From positions 1 through 64,000 of the forward strand of contig NZ_QEHM01000008.1 in assembly GCF_003116585.1 (NCBI RefSeq): a stretch of DNA of 64,000 nucleotides. The letters run 5' to 3'. Positions 17,207 through 25,942 of the stretch are shown in pieces (positions within the stretch are counted from its first letter, which is position 1; every line of letters begins with the position of its first letter). Made by a program: the position numbers and the translations under genes. A model generated the notes under the pieces. It made no database searches. It had not been told where the DNA came from and saw nothing but the letters and a program-made list of their open reading frames with translations. Source of the stretch: Albibacillus kandeliae (GTDB lineage: Bacteria; Pseudomonadota; Alphaproteobacteria; Rhodobacterales; Rhodobacteraceae).

Positions 17207-19138
17207 CTACTTGGCGGGAGGCGGCACGTAGAACTTTGGCTTGAGCTTGTCCGTGCAGGCGGCGTTTACCGGGGCCTCGGGGTGTTCGAGGAAGGCCGCG
17301 GCGATGTCGCGGGCGCATTGCGAGAACTGGATGACCGCGTGCCCGGCCTCGGGGAAGAGCACCGCCTGCCCCTGCGGGAGGGTCCGCACCACCATCTCGG
17401 CGGCGTCGGGGTTGGTCTGGGTGTCCTTGGTGCCCGCCATCGCAAGGACGGGGAGCTCGCTCGACACCGGGTCGTGGTAGCCCTCGCGCGGGTGCTTGTC
17501 GAAGAGGTCGCAGAACCCGTAGAGCGGCATGGTGTCCTCGCGCACGCCGACGTCGATCACCGGGAAACGGTACTGCGCCGAGACCTTGTCGAACCCTTCG
17601 CGCGAGTTGAAGGGAAAATCCTCCTGACAGGCGATGATCCCCAGAGAGAACATCATCCGCGTGTTCGAGGTGAACTTGGCCGAGTCGATGCGCGCGCGTT
17701 CGTAGAAGGCGGCGACATCCTCGTCGGTCATCGCGGCGACGAGCCCGAGGATGCGGGGGCGCTCGGCCTCGGGGACGTGCAGGGTGACGAAACGCTCGAT
17801 GGCCTCGCGGTCCGGCTGCTGGCCGATGAAGAGCACGTAGTCCTGCAGCATGGCGAGCAGGTCGTCGGCCTCCATCCCCTGCGCGACGGCGGACAGTTGG
17901 TCGTCAAACAGTTGTTCGGTGTCGGCGGAGCCGGTGGCCGAGACCTCGTCGGAGAGCGAGGACAGCAGCTTGGCCGTGGCGGCCTGAAGGCTGCGCATCT
18001 GGTCGGCCTGCATCAGCGCGACCTCGGCGACGGTGCGGTCTGCGTCGTTCAGGCGCGCGCCGAAGCGCGCCATCAGGGCGGCGGGAGAGGCATCGGGATT
18101 AAGACCGCCGGTCAGCAGCTTGTCGGCGGTCGCGGTCTCTCCCCGCGCCAGTTCGGTCAGAACCTGCGGCAGGTACATGGTAAAGGGAGCGGCGGTGCGG
18201 TTGCTGAGCTCAAGCAGGCTGTCGATGAACTCGGGGCCCACCTCCTGCCCGGCGACCTTCAGAGGGGGCTCCTCGCCCAGCCGCTTGCCGACGGCGGCGA
18301 TGGTGGCTTCGAGATCGGGAAAGGCCTTGGCGCAGGCTTCGTCGGCGGCGCAGTAGTCCACCACCCAGCCCAGCGCCTGATCGGGCGGGACGCCGTTGCT
18401 GTCGTAGGAGGCATTGTCGACGCGCGCAATGCTGTCGATCACGAGGCTGCGCAGCCCTTCGGGAGCGGCGCGCAGCAGCTCCTGCCCCAGCTTGGTGCCG
18501 TAGGAGATGCCGAAGGCGTTGTACTCCGGGTAGCCCAGCGCATCCATGATGGCGCGGACGTCCTTCGCGCTCTGGGTGGTGTTGTAGAGCGAGAGATCGA
18601 CACCGCTCTCGGCGGTCTCGGCGATGCAGCGGGCGAGCGGCTGGCCGGGCTCGAAGATCTTGTCCTCGTCATCGGGTTTCACGAACTGCATGAAGTCCTT
18701 GGAGAACTCGTTGTAGCAGGCGATGGTCTTGTCCGAGATGCCCGAGGCGCGCTGATCGAAGATGATCACGTCGCGCCGGTCACGCACGAAGTCGAAGACG
18801 CGCGCGTTGAAGGGGATGTCCTGCACGGTATAGCCGCCGGGGCCGCCATGCAGGTAGATCACCGGATCGGTCGCCGGTGCCTCGGATCGCGCCTTGAGCA
18901 CCGCGAAGGCCAGCGGGATCGTCTGGCCGTTGTCGGCCTCGTGGTTTTCCGGGACGGAGATGCGTCCGCAGATCACCGTCTTGCCCTCTACCTCGAGCGC
19001 GCCGAGGGGACGCGGGCAGTTCTCGATGGCGACGGGATACCTGTCGTCGTGCCCGCCGTTCCGGAGGGCGTCGAAGGCCGGGTCGCCCGCCCCGGACAGG
19101 AGGGCGACGACGGTGGTCAGTACCTGGTCGGGTGTCAT
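17207..19138 (-). CDS. Alpha/beta hydrolase, S33/TAP-like peptidase type
   Basis: A 643-residue hydrolase. The oxyanion-hole motif HGGPGG is at 97-102, the nucleophile Ser212 in GISYGT, a probable acid Asp in AGTKDTQTNPD and His in EAGHAVIQF. A large helical insertion (about 290-500) lies between Ser and Asp. It belongs with the proline iminopeptidase/TAP C-terminal group, acting on short peptides or amides. No clear signal peptide is visible, although several Cys residues could form pairs in an exported protein. It is followed upstream by an LprI/MliC-like gene on the same strand. The exact substrate is unknown. Confidence 0.8.
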   Translation of the reverse strand: MTPDQVLTTVVALLSGAGDPAFDALRNGGHDDRYPVAIENCPRPLGALEVEGKTVICGRISVPENHEADNGQTIPLAFAVLKARSEAPATDPVIYLHGGPGGYTVQDIPFNARVFDFVRDRRDVIIFDQRASGISDKTIACYNEFSKDFMQFVKPDDEDKIFEPGQPLARCIAETAESGVDLSLYNTTQSAKDVRAIMDALGYPEYNAFGISYGTKLGQELLRAAPEGLRSLVIDSIARVDNASYDSNGVPPDQALGWVVDYCAADEACAKAFPDLEATIAAVGKRLGEEPPLKVAGQEVGPEFIDSLLELSNRTAAPFTMYLPQVLTELARGETATADKLLTGGLNPDASPAALMARFGARLNDADRTVAEVALMQADQMRSLQAATAKLLSSLSDEVSATGSADTEQLFDDQLSAVAQGMEADDLLAMLQDYVLFIGQQPDREAIERFVTLHVPEAERPRILGLVAAMTDEDVAAFYERARIDSAKFTSNTRMMFSLGIIACQEDFPFNSREGFDKVSAQYRFPVIDVGVREDTMPLYGFCDLFDKHPREGYHDPVSSELPVLAMAGTKDTQTNPDAAEMVVRTLPQGQAVLFPEAGHAVIQFSQCARDIAAAFLEHPEAPVNAACTDKLKPKFYVPPPAK

Positions 19139-19210
19139 GGCGGAACTCTCCCTCGCTTGCGGTTGTCTGTGCCGGACGGAGCGCGTGTGACGTTAAGCGC
19201 CCTGCCCGCC

Positions 19211-19822
19211 TCAGCCCTGCGCCGTGCAGGTCGTGGCCTTGCCGTAGGCATCCTCCCACAGCGCTTCCGGACCGTTTAGCGTGACGCTCCCCATCTGGCG
19301 CAGGTAGTAGGTGTCGGGCGTATCGACCGAGGTCTGGGCGCCGACGCCGATGCTGTCCCCGCGCTCGACGCGGATGCCCGGCAGCTCGTTGGGGAACAGG
19401 TAGATGATCAACTCGTCTGCCGGGCCCTGACCGCAGAGATAGGTGGTTACCGAGGCCGGTTCCTCCAGCATCCATTCGGCGACCAGTTCGCCCTCGCGCC
19501 GCAGGTACTCGGTTTCGATGCAACTGCGCAGGTCGGTCTCCTTCCAGCACTCGTCACGCCCCTTGATCCATCCGCGCTGGTAGGCGCGCAACTCGTCGGT
19601 GGCGGTCTGGGCCCCCGCGTCGAGGCCGCTGGTCACGGCGACCGCCGCCTCGAAGACCTCGGCCAGGCGCCGGTCGAGGGCGGCGAGCGCCGGATCCTCG
19701 CAGATCAGCTTCTCGGCGGAGCTCTCCGCCTTGGCGCAGTCGAAGGTCGGGCCGTCCTGTGCTAGGCAGAGGGTGGCCGTGGCGGCAATGAAGGGCACTG
19801 CGGCTAGGTGGTATCTGATCAC
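19211..19822 (-). CDS. Periplasmic protein with LprI-like and MliC-like domains (possible lysozyme inhibitor)
   Basis: A 203-residue exported protein with a signal peptide ending near CLAQDG. Residues 25-105 match the LprI/DUF1311 pattern (FDCAKAESSAEKLICEDPAL, then LDRRLAEVF, WIKGRDECW, CIETEYLRRE). Residues 125-203 look like the MliC/PliC beta-barrel of C-type lysozyme inhibitors (TYLCGQG, IIYLFPNELP, YYLRQMGSVTLNG, TTC). MliC proteins protect the cell wall from host or competitor lysozyme. The two domains fused in one chain support that role, but inhibition is inferred. Transcription may continue into the hydrolase gene 72 nt downstream. Confidence 0.75.
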   Translation of the reverse strand: MIRYHLAAVPFIAATATLCLAQDGPTFDCAKAESSAEKLICEDPALAALDRRLAEVFEAAVAVTSGLDAGAQTATDELRAYQRGWIKGRDECWKETDLRSCIETEYLRREGELVAEWMLEEPASVTTYLCGQGPADELIIYLFPNELPGIRVERGDSIGVGAQTSVDTPDTYYLRQMGSVTLNGPEALWEDAYGKATTCTAQG

Positions 19823-19937
19823 GTCGACGTCCTTTCAGAAATCGTCCGGCCCCGGCGCGCCGTCTTGCGTGGAATCCTAGACCGAAGGCGCGCGGGCCGA
19901 CTATCCGGATCGGGCCGCGCATGTCCGAATTACGTAC

Positions 19938-19953
19938 CCCCGGCCCTCCGGGG
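19938..19953 (-). terminator. Short GC hairpin after the AraC-type gene
   Basis: CCCCGG and CCGGGG arms with a 4-nt loop lie 5 nt beyond the stop of the AraC-type gene. There is no T-run; weak candidate. Confidence 0.3.
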
Positions 19954-19958
19954 CGGGT

Positions 19959-20924
19959 TCAGTTCAGGTCCCGGCGGGCGCGGCGCAGGGTGGTCGAGGG
20001 CAGCTCGCGGTAGGTGCTCTGGTAGGTCTGTGCGAAACGTCCGAGGTGGCTGAACCCGCAGTCCATCGCCACGCCGGTTACCGTGCATTCCCCGCGCCCG
20101 GCCAGCAGGCGGTGCCTGACCTCGTCCAGACGGATCGCGGTGAGCCTCTCCCACGGGCTGCAACCGCTGCTGCGGCGGAAGGCGGACTGAAGATGGCGCG
20201 GGGTGATCCCCAGGGCGCGGGCGATGTCCTCTATCCGCATGGGTTCGGGGTAATAGGCCCGCATGTAATCCTCGGCCTCGCGCACGATGGCCGCCGGCTG
20301 GTCGGCGCTGCGGGCGGTGGCGGGATCGAGGAACAGCTGCTCCACGTGGTCGATCAGCAGCGCCTCGACCAGTGCCGCCGACCGGTCCGAGAGCAGCAGC
20401 GGGGTCTCGGAGGCGAGGTCGGTCAGGATGTAGCGGATCAGCTCGCCCAGCGCGGCGGCGGCGCCCTTGCGGGTGACCAGCAGCGGGTCGGCCGAAGCCT
20501 CCGGCCCCAGAGGCGGCTGCGCCAGCGTGAACGGGGCGGAGCGGACCGGCGCCTTGAGCATGTAGGCGGCAAAGCGGTCGCCCTCCTCGCCCATAACACG
20601 GGTCTGACGCCGGCTGGGACCGAAGCCGAGCAGCCCTCCGTCCCGCTCGACCAGCAGACGCCTGTCATGGACCACTTCCAGCCGCCCCCGGACCGGGAAC
20701 ATCAGGGTCATGCTGTCTTCGTCGGTCAGTTCGATCTGGTGGCCTGAGGAGGTTACGCCGAGCAGGCTGATACTGCTGTTGTCGAAGCTGGCGCGCCGGA
20801 CTGCGAGCGCGCGTTTCGACCGGGTCAGAAAATCGAACCGCGCGGCCCGGCTGAACAGAAGCGCGGTGTGTCTGCCGGGGGCCGATGTGCCCTCTGTCCA
20901 GCGCTCGCTCGTATAATTCAGCAT
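19959..20924 (-). CDS. AraC-family transcriptional regulator
   Basis: A 321-residue regulator. Residues about 30-175 form a cupin-like ligand domain (VTSSGHQIELTDEDSMTLMFPVRG, LLGFGPSRRQTR) of the AraC_binding_2 kind. Residues about 215-320 carry the double HTH (MRIEDIARALGITPRHLQSA, GCSPWERLTAIRLDEVRHRL, VTGVAMDCGFSHLGRFAQTY). The target is not obvious; the LprI/MliC-like and hydrolase genes lie next on the same strand. Confidence 0.88.
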   Translation of the reverse strand: MLNYTSERWTEGTSAPGRHTALLFSRAARFDFLTRSKRALAVRRASFDNSSISLLGVTSSGHQIELTDEDSMTLMFPVRGRLEVVHDRRLLVERDGGLLGFGPSRRQTRVMGEEGDRFAAYMLKAPVRSAPFTLAQPPLGPEASADPLLVTRKGAAAALGELIRYILTDLASETPLLLSDRSAALVEALLIDHVEQLFLDPATARSADQPAAIVREAEDYMRAYYPEPMRIEDIARALGITPRHLQSAFRRSSGCSPWERLTAIRLDEVRHRLLAGRGECTVTGVAMDCGFSHLGRFAQTYQSTYRELPSTTLRRARRDLN

Positions 20925-21139
20925 CTCCTCCCCTCCAGCGGCAGGATGCTCCGGACTTGGGGCCTCTGGGCGACGCAGGCCCCCTCTTGCAGGGTCTTCG
21001 GCCAGTCGCGCCCCGGTGCACGCCGGGTCTAATGATCTGTAAAAGTTGAACGTCTCAAATGTGCCTTGTGCCGAGACTAACCCGGAACCGGGAAATCACC
21101 AAGCCAATGCGCGCCGGGGTTGCGCCCTGCGATGCGTCG

Positions 21140-21994
21140 TCAGAACAGGATGTAGCCGCCCTCGCCATCGGAGAGCGTGAAGGTGAGCGTCGCGCCCTGC
21201 CCGTTCCGGTTGGTCGAGAGCACTGCGGTGCCCGAGGCGCCGCTGGTGCAGTGCAGGCGCGTGCTCTGGCTCTTGACGGTCATCGGTGCGCTCTGGAACA
21301 GGCCGGTGCAGGTGATGACATGCGTGCCCCCGCTGATCATGACGGCATAGGCGCCTTCCTTGTGACCGAAGACCTTGCCGTCGATCGAGCCGCCGCCCCC
21401 GTGCAGGATGCCCCGGCCCGAGAGGTTGACATCGGCCCCGCCGCCGGAGGTGCCCCCATGCCCACCGCTTTCGCGCATATGGCTCTCCACCGCTGCGTTC
21501 GCCCGGGTCAGCTGGGTACCGGAGCAGCTGCCGCCGGTTCCGATCCTGCGTCCGGAGGAATTGAACAGTGCGGTGCAGCCGGTGTGAAAGCGCACCTCCA
21601 TCTCGCCGGAGCTGCGGATGAACAGTTCGGGCACGTCGTTGGCCTGCGATGTGTGATGGCCCGGAGCCCCGGATTCGGTGAGGTAGCGGCCAGCCACCCA
21701 GCCCGAAAGGCCGCCATCGGGTGTCTCGACATGGCACCAGCGGCTGGTGCCGGTGCCCTCGCACCCAAGGTTGCGAAAGACGTATCCGTTGGGCGCCATG
21801 CCGACCACGCGGTAAGAGGCCCCGGCCCCGCTGCGGATATTGAGATGGTCATCGGAACTGACCCCGGTGACCTTCCAGTAATCCGGCCCCATCTGCGCCA
21901 TCGACAGTCCGGGGGACAGCAGCAGCAGCGCCATGACCGCGAAGCTGCGCAAACGCGCGGAACGCCTACGAGTGAACTTGGCCAGCAATGTCAT
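21140..21994 (-). CDS. Exported SH3b protein with 'TGC' module and extra C-terminal beta domain
   Basis: A 284-residue protein with an Arg-rich N-terminus and a signal peptide cut near SMAQ. A bacterial SH3 domain spans about 42-107 (LNIRSGAGASYRVVG, LGCEG, RWCHVETPDGG, GWVAGRYL). Residues about 126-175 hold the module ELFIRSSGEMEVRFHTGC then ALF and a second Cys. A Gly-rich beta region (185-284) closes the chain with two Cys (ITCTG, LHCTS). SH3b domains usually bind peptidoglycan or peptides. It follows the lipoprotein gene by 40 nt, probably as one unit. Function unknown. Confidence 0.75.
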   Translation of the reverse strand: MTLLAKFTRRRSARLRSFAVMALLLLSPGLSMAQMGPDYWKVTGVSSDDHLNIRSGAGASYRVVGMAPNGYVFRNLGCEGTGTSRWCHVETPDGGLSGWVAGRYLTESGAPGHHTSQANDVPELFIRSSGEMEVRFHTGCTALFNSSGRRIGTGGSCSGTQLTRANAAVESHMRESGGHGGTSGGGADVNLSGRGILHGGGGSIDGKVFGHKEGAYAVMISGGTHVITCTGLFQSAPMTVKSQSTRLHCTSGASGTAVLSTNRNGQGATLTFTLSDGEGGYILF

Positions 21995-22034
21995 CGCTTT
22001 CTCCCCCTCTCATGGTGCGTCCGCCCGAGGGCGG

Positions 22035-22322
22035 TCAGTTGGCGAATTCGCTGAAGACCGTCACGCTGCCGTCCGCCTCCTTGCGGCAGCTGTAGCTGGT
22101 GCCCCGCGCATCGAGGGTCAGGAGCGGCCCGCCCCCGGTCTGGATCTCGTTGGTGACGACGATCTGGTCCGCCGGGATGTTGGTCATCCTTGCAGCCTGG
22201 CTCACACAGGGGGCCTTCATCTGCGCGAACTCGCTCGGCGTGCCGGAGAGATCGCCATCGGAATCGTCGAGGCATCCCGCGATGAGGGGGACAATGGCAA
22301 ACAGGGCTAGTCTGGGTTTCAT
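22035..22322 (-). CDS. Small lipoprotein of unknown function
   Basis: From ATG at 22322 the product has 95 residues. Its N-terminus MKPRLALFAIVPLIAGC carries a lipobox (IAGC), so the protein is anchored to a membrane through Cys17. The mature part contains MKAPCVSQAARMTN and a C-terminal TLDARGTSYSCRKEADG with one further Cys pair. The open frame continues upstream, but the lipobox fixes the start. It is upstream of and probably co-transcribed with the SH3b gene. No known family is recognised. Confidence 0.75.
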   Translation of the reverse strand: MKPRLALFAIVPLIAGCLDDSDGDLSGTPSEFAQMKAPCVSQAARMTNIPADQIVVTNEIQTGGGPLLTLDARGTSYSCRKEADGSVTVFSEFAN

Positions 22323-22607
22323 CGGTCCAATCCATTCCAAGAAGAAAATCAAGAGATCTGCGGGAGGCCCGGACGAGGCATTGCCGGGCCTCCTTTGGTC
22401 GCGGGGGCATGTACCGGAGGACTCGTTGATGTGACCGGCACGCGCCCCTCGCGAAAAACCGCGTCAGGCTATGCCGACATTTCCTCACTGTGCAGGGCGA
22501 TTGTCTATCCGGATCGGTCGGGGGGCTGTCCGGAATGCGAACGCCTCCGCCCCGGTGGGGGCGAAGGCGGCACGGATTGGACGGTTGGGCAGTTGGCCCC
22601 AGATGGA
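22323..22607. other. 285-nt intergenic region with one imperfect hairpin
   Basis: No convincing gene was seen. A 12-bp imperfect GC stem (22542-22553 with 22558-22569) lies about 40 nt beyond the stop of the minus-strand SGNH gene and may terminate it. The rest should hold the promoter for the lipoprotein/SH3b pair. Confidence 0.4.
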
Positions 22608-23693
22608 CTAGGGGCGCGCCGTCTTGCCGAGCAGTCGGTTCACCAGCCCGCCGCGCGGCGCGGAACTCACCTCGGCAGTGAGCGCCGATTGCACCAGAAG
22701 TGCCGCGATGCGCGCCTCCCGGCCACTCACCACGCGGGGGCCCGGGTTGGCATTGAACTTGAGATCGGCAAGCGCGCCCTCGGCGGTGTCGGCCCAGTCG
22801 ATCCGGAAGCTGTCCCCGGCCTCGAAGGTCAGCGGCTGGCCGGTCAGGGTGGGCAGCGAGATGAACTTCATCATGGGCTTGTCGTAGTTCTTTTCCTTGA
22901 ACGCGAGGGAGATGCGCGCGGAGGAGCCGTTGAGGGAGACATCGATAACGCCCCCCTTGGTGGTCGAGAGCAGGACGAGCCCCACAACGGTACCGGCCTC
23001 TTCAAACTGGACCGACATGCCGCTCTCGCCGGGTTTCCAGACCTCGAACGCGCCTGCGCTGTTTTCGAAGCGGGACTGCTCGCCGCCCTCGAAGCGGTCA
23101 TACACCACCAGATCGGTGCCCGGCCCGCTGTCAGCAGGCACCCGGGCTTGTTCGACCATCTCGACCGCACCCTTGACGATCATCTTCATGATGCTCTTCT
23201 CGGTGTCGTAATGCGCGTTGTCGCTGTAGTGGCTGGCCTGCACCCCGTCCTTGCGCGGACGACGGATCGCGAACTCGGCGTTCACGTCGAAGACCGGAAC
23301 ATCGTAGTGCCGGAAGAGCGCGGCCAGTTTCTCGGTATAGGTGCAATCCGTCGGACGCAGATGGCGGCGCCGGGTGCGGAAGACCATCGCGGCGAACTTG
23401 ATCCCGCGCTGGTGACACCCACGCAGCAGCCACTCCACTCCGTTCAGCAGCGTGTCGACCTCGTAGCCGCGCAGGTCGATATGAAGCTCGTCGTTGATCG
23501 CATACTCCCAGAGCACCGTATCCCCGGCCTCCATCGAGATGCTGAACAGGCTGCGGTAGGCACCCATCTGGGAGGGCGCACCACCGATCGAGATGTTCCT
23601 GAGATCGGTCTGCGACCCAAGGACCTCGTGAAGCTTTGGGACCCAGCCGTCTTTCTTGAGGGAATTGGAGCCCCCGGAAATGTAAATCGTCAC
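22608..23693 (-). CDS. SGNH/GDSL-type hydrolase with C-terminal beta domain
   Basis: A 361-residue protein. Residues 1-185 have SGNH blocks: candidate nucleophile Ser9 or Ser11 in YISGGSNS, Gly in ISIGGAPSQ, Asn67 in WEYAINDE and Asp158/His161 in HYSDNAH. Residues about 195-320 form a beta-rich domain (DRFEGGEQSRFENSAG, VIDVSLNGSSARI). SGNH enzymes are typically O-acyl esterases or transferases acting on glycans. No signal peptide is visible, so it may act in the cytoplasm on precursors or be exported another way. Neighbours are envelope proteins. Specific substrate unknown. Confidence 0.7.
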   Translation of the reverse strand: MTIYISGGSNSLKKDGWVPKLHEVLGSQTDLRNISIGGAPSQMGAYRSLFSISMEAGDTVLWEYAINDELHIDLRGYEVDTLLNGVEWLLRGCHQRGIKFAAMVFRTRRRHLRPTDCTYTEKLAALFRHYDVPVFDVNAEFAIRRPRKDGVQASHYSDNAHYDTEKSIMKMIVKGAVEMVEQARVPADSGPGTDLVVYDRFEGGEQSRFENSAGAFEVWKPGESGMSVQFEEAGTVVGLVLLSTTKGGVIDVSLNGSSARISLAFKEKNYDKPMMKFISLPTLTGQPLTFEAGDSFRIDWADTAEGALADLKFNANPGPRVVSGREARIAALLVQSALTAEVSSAPRGGLVNRLLGKTARP

Positions 23694-23869
23694 GTAGAGC
23701 TTCCCTTTTCACGTGCGGAGGACGGGCCGCCCGAGTCGCCCCGGCTTTCCGGACCCGGCGTCCTGCCGCCGATGGACTGGTTACTTTCCCCGTGGACCCA
23801 CGGCAACCACCGCCGCGAGGAAAACGCGGCGCGGGCCGCTCCGGTCAGGAGCGGGGCGGCACTGCCTGC

Positions 23870-24796
23870 CTATTCCTCAAGCTGGGCGAGGAAGCGGCGT
23901 GCCGCGTCGTCGGCGGCGAGGGTTTCGGCGGGGGTGCAACGCGAGGAGGCGGCGCGCAGGGTGCGGTCGGGCGCGAAGAACAGCGAGCAGCCGGTCACGA
24001 AGGAGACTTCGAGGTCGCCGCCCTGTTGCAGCATGACGTCCGGCTCCTCGTCTCCGTATTGCCCCACGCGGCCCGGGGACTGCGGTTGCAGGGGCTCCGC
24101 GCGCAGCGGCGCGTAGGGTTCGACATAGCGGCGTTCGATCCAGCCGCTGACGGCGACGCCACCCAGCGGCGAGACCTGGCACCAGTCGCGCCCGCCGTGC
24201 CGGCTGCACCCATGGTTGCGCAGCGGGCGGCCGACGGGGAAACCGCCGAGCACGCGGTCGCGCGGGGACGGTCCGGCGCGGTAGCCGGCAAAGCCGCCGA
24301 CGGCGAGGCCAGTCACCACCCACCGGCTCTCCTGCTCGACCGACCGCGGCGGGGGTGTCGTGCTGACGGATATCCGGCGTCCGGGGCCGGAGTCGTAGCG
24401 CAGGAAGCGCGCGACGACCCAGCCCTCGCCACTGGGAGTTTCGACGCGGCACCAGCGGCGGCCGTTCTCCGTGCGGCAGCCGAGGTTGCGCACGTCGGCC
24501 CCGCGTTCCAGTTCTCCGGTGACGGTTGCCTCGCTCTCGGGCGCGGCGTGCAGGGTCAGGATACTGCCCTCGGGCACGTCGACCTCGACATCTTCCTCGA
24601 TCTCGCCGGTCAGCAGGGGCGCGTCGGGGTCCACCCCGGTCATCACCGCGCCGTCCTCCTCCAAGACGGGCTCGGACTCTTGCATCGGGGCCTCGTCGTC
24701 CTGCGCGGCCAGCGGCCCGCCCCATGCGCACAGCCCCGCCAGCAGAAGGGCGGCGAGCGCGCCGCGTCCTGCGAAGACCCCTGTTCTTTCAGACAT
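23870..24796 (-). CDS. Exported protein with two SH3b domains and 'TGC' module
   Basis: A 308-residue protein with a signal peptide (cut near LAAQDD) and an acidic linker (32-70). SH3b domain 1 is at about 70-135 (LHAAPESEATVTGEL, VRNLGCRTENGRRWCRVETP, GWVVARFLRY). SH3b domain 2 is at about 158-228 (GFAGYRAGPSPRDRVLGGFP, HGCSRHGGRDWCQVSP, GWIERRYVEP). The C-terminal module GGDLEVSFVTGC then LFF and a second Cys closely resembles that in the 21140-21994 protein. The two look like diverged paralogues; this one has an additional SH3b unit and lacks the terminal beta domain. Probably a periplasmic binding protein. Confidence 0.78.
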   Translation of the reverse strand: MSERTGVFAGRGALAALLLAGLCAWGGPLAAQDDEAPMQESEPVLEEDGAVMTGVDPDAPLLTGEIEEDVEVDVPEGSILTLHAAPESEATVTGELERGADVRNLGCRTENGRRWCRVETPSGEGWVVARFLRYDSGPGRRISVSTTPPPRSVEQESRWVVTGLAVGGFAGYRAGPSPRDRVLGGFPVGRPLRNHGCSRHGGRDWCQVSPLGGVAVSGWIERRYVEPYAPLRAEPLQPQSPGRVGQYGDEEPDVMLQQGGDLEVSFVTGCSLFFAPDRTLRAASSRCTPAETLAADDAARRFLAQLEE

Positions 24797-24874
24797 CCTG
24801 CCTGTCTCTTCCTGTTGCCGTCCCGGCGGACCGTTCCGGCGCAGTATAGAGGCTCCAACCGCGAAAGACAGGCC

Positions 24875-25753
24875 TCAGCCGCGCTGACCTTCGCGCGGCG
24901 TGATCCGTTTCGCCGGTGAGATCAGCGACTTGCGACGCATCAGGTAGAGGGCATAGAGCCCGTTGGGCAGCACTAGCAGAACGGGCCAGATCGCGGTGGA
25001 GAGCGGCATGGTGCCGGACTGGCCCCCGGTCGGCGAGGCCTGCAGCAGCATGAAGGCCGAGAAATCCCAGAGCGCATGCAGCAGGATCGAGGGCCAGAGT
25101 GAACCGGAGCGCAGGCGGATGGCCATGAAGAGCAGCCCGTTCAGGAAGGCCGCCACCACTTGAACGCCGGTCAGAACGATGCTGGCACCAAGAAGCAGGT
25201 TGAGGACATGCACGGCGGCAAAGAGCGCCGTCACCGCGAGGACCGCGGGCCAGAGCGGCAGCGCGCGGCGCAGGCCGGCGAAGAGGATGCCCCGGAACAT
25301 CAGTTCCTCGGAAAAGGCGATGAGAAGGCTGTTGATCATCACCATGATCAGCACCGAGACCGGGGGCAGGCCCAGCGAGACGGCGAGACCGAGCATCGCG
25401 ACGACGTAGAGCAAAGGCAGCCACAGCATCGGCAGGTGCGCCCATCGCATGGGTTGCTCTACCCCGACGTCGTCCCAATCCTTGTAGAGGACGAGGACCA
25501 TGAGGAAGGCCGAGATGACGGCGAAGGACCAGCCGATCTGTTCGGTGACGAGCCCCGGGCCCATCGCGCCCGCGCGGACGAGGAAGACCTGGAAGCCCAC
25601 GGTCATGATGCACCAGGCCAGCAGCGTGGCCAAGGCGGAGGTTGGTCGGTTCTGCGTACCTTCGGGCAACGTGCCTACTCCTCGAGGCCACCTCGCTAAG
25701 GGTCTTCCGCGCCGGCAGTTGCTCCTGCAGGTCGCAGACAGTGCGGACGGCAT
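24875..25753 (-). CDS. CPBP-family intramembrane metalloprotease (CAAX-like)
   Basis: A protein of up to 292 residues with about eight membrane helices. The catalytic motifs are present: EELMFRG (EExxxR), FAAVH and LLHALWD. The family includes eukaryotic CAAX prenyl proteases and bacterial immunity or processing enzymes. The N-terminal 40 residues from ATG 25753 are Arg-rich and non-hydrophobic; the true start may be further in, since the first membrane segment begins near ALATLLAWCIMTVGF. A CtrA-type box lies about 130 nt upstream. Confidence 0.82.
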   Translation of the reverse strand: MPSALSATCRSNCRRGRPLARWPRGVGTLPEGTQNRPTSALATLLAWCIMTVGFQVFLVRAGAMGPGLVTEQIGWSFAVISAFLMVLVLYKDWDDVGVEQPMRWAHLPMLWLPLLYVVAMLGLAVSLGLPPVSVLIMVMINSLLIAFSEELMFRGILFAGLRRALPLWPAVLAVTALFAAVHVLNLLLGASIVLTGVQVVAAFLNGLLFMAIRLRSGSLWPSILLHALWDFSAFMLLQASPTGGQSGTMPLSTAIWPVLLVLPNGLYALYLMRRKSLISPAKRITPREGQRG

Positions 25754-25878
25754 CGACCGGGTTCACTGTCGCAGACATATGCCAGCCGGGTCTTTCGGCA
25801 AGCGGGCTACCTCTGCTTCTGGCGAGCCTCCGAAGATGACGCAGGGTAAATCTAGCACAGATTCCCTGTGAAAAAAGT

Positions 25879-25893
25879 TAACCCACCGTTAAC
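25879..25893. promoter_or_regulatory. Candidate CtrA-binding site (TTAA-N7-TTAA)
   Basis: TTAACCCACCGTTAA fits the full CtrA consensus of two TTAA halves spaced by 7 nt. It lies in the 188-nt intergenic stretch that would carry the promoter of the CPBP protease on the minus strand. CtrA is the master cell-cycle and motility regulator of alphaproteobacteria. Chance occurrence in high-GC DNA is low but not negligible. Confidence 0.5.
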
Positions 25894-25942
25894 CCATCAC
25901 GAAAGCGGCAAGATCGACACTGGTTGGGGCGAGGGAAAGCCC

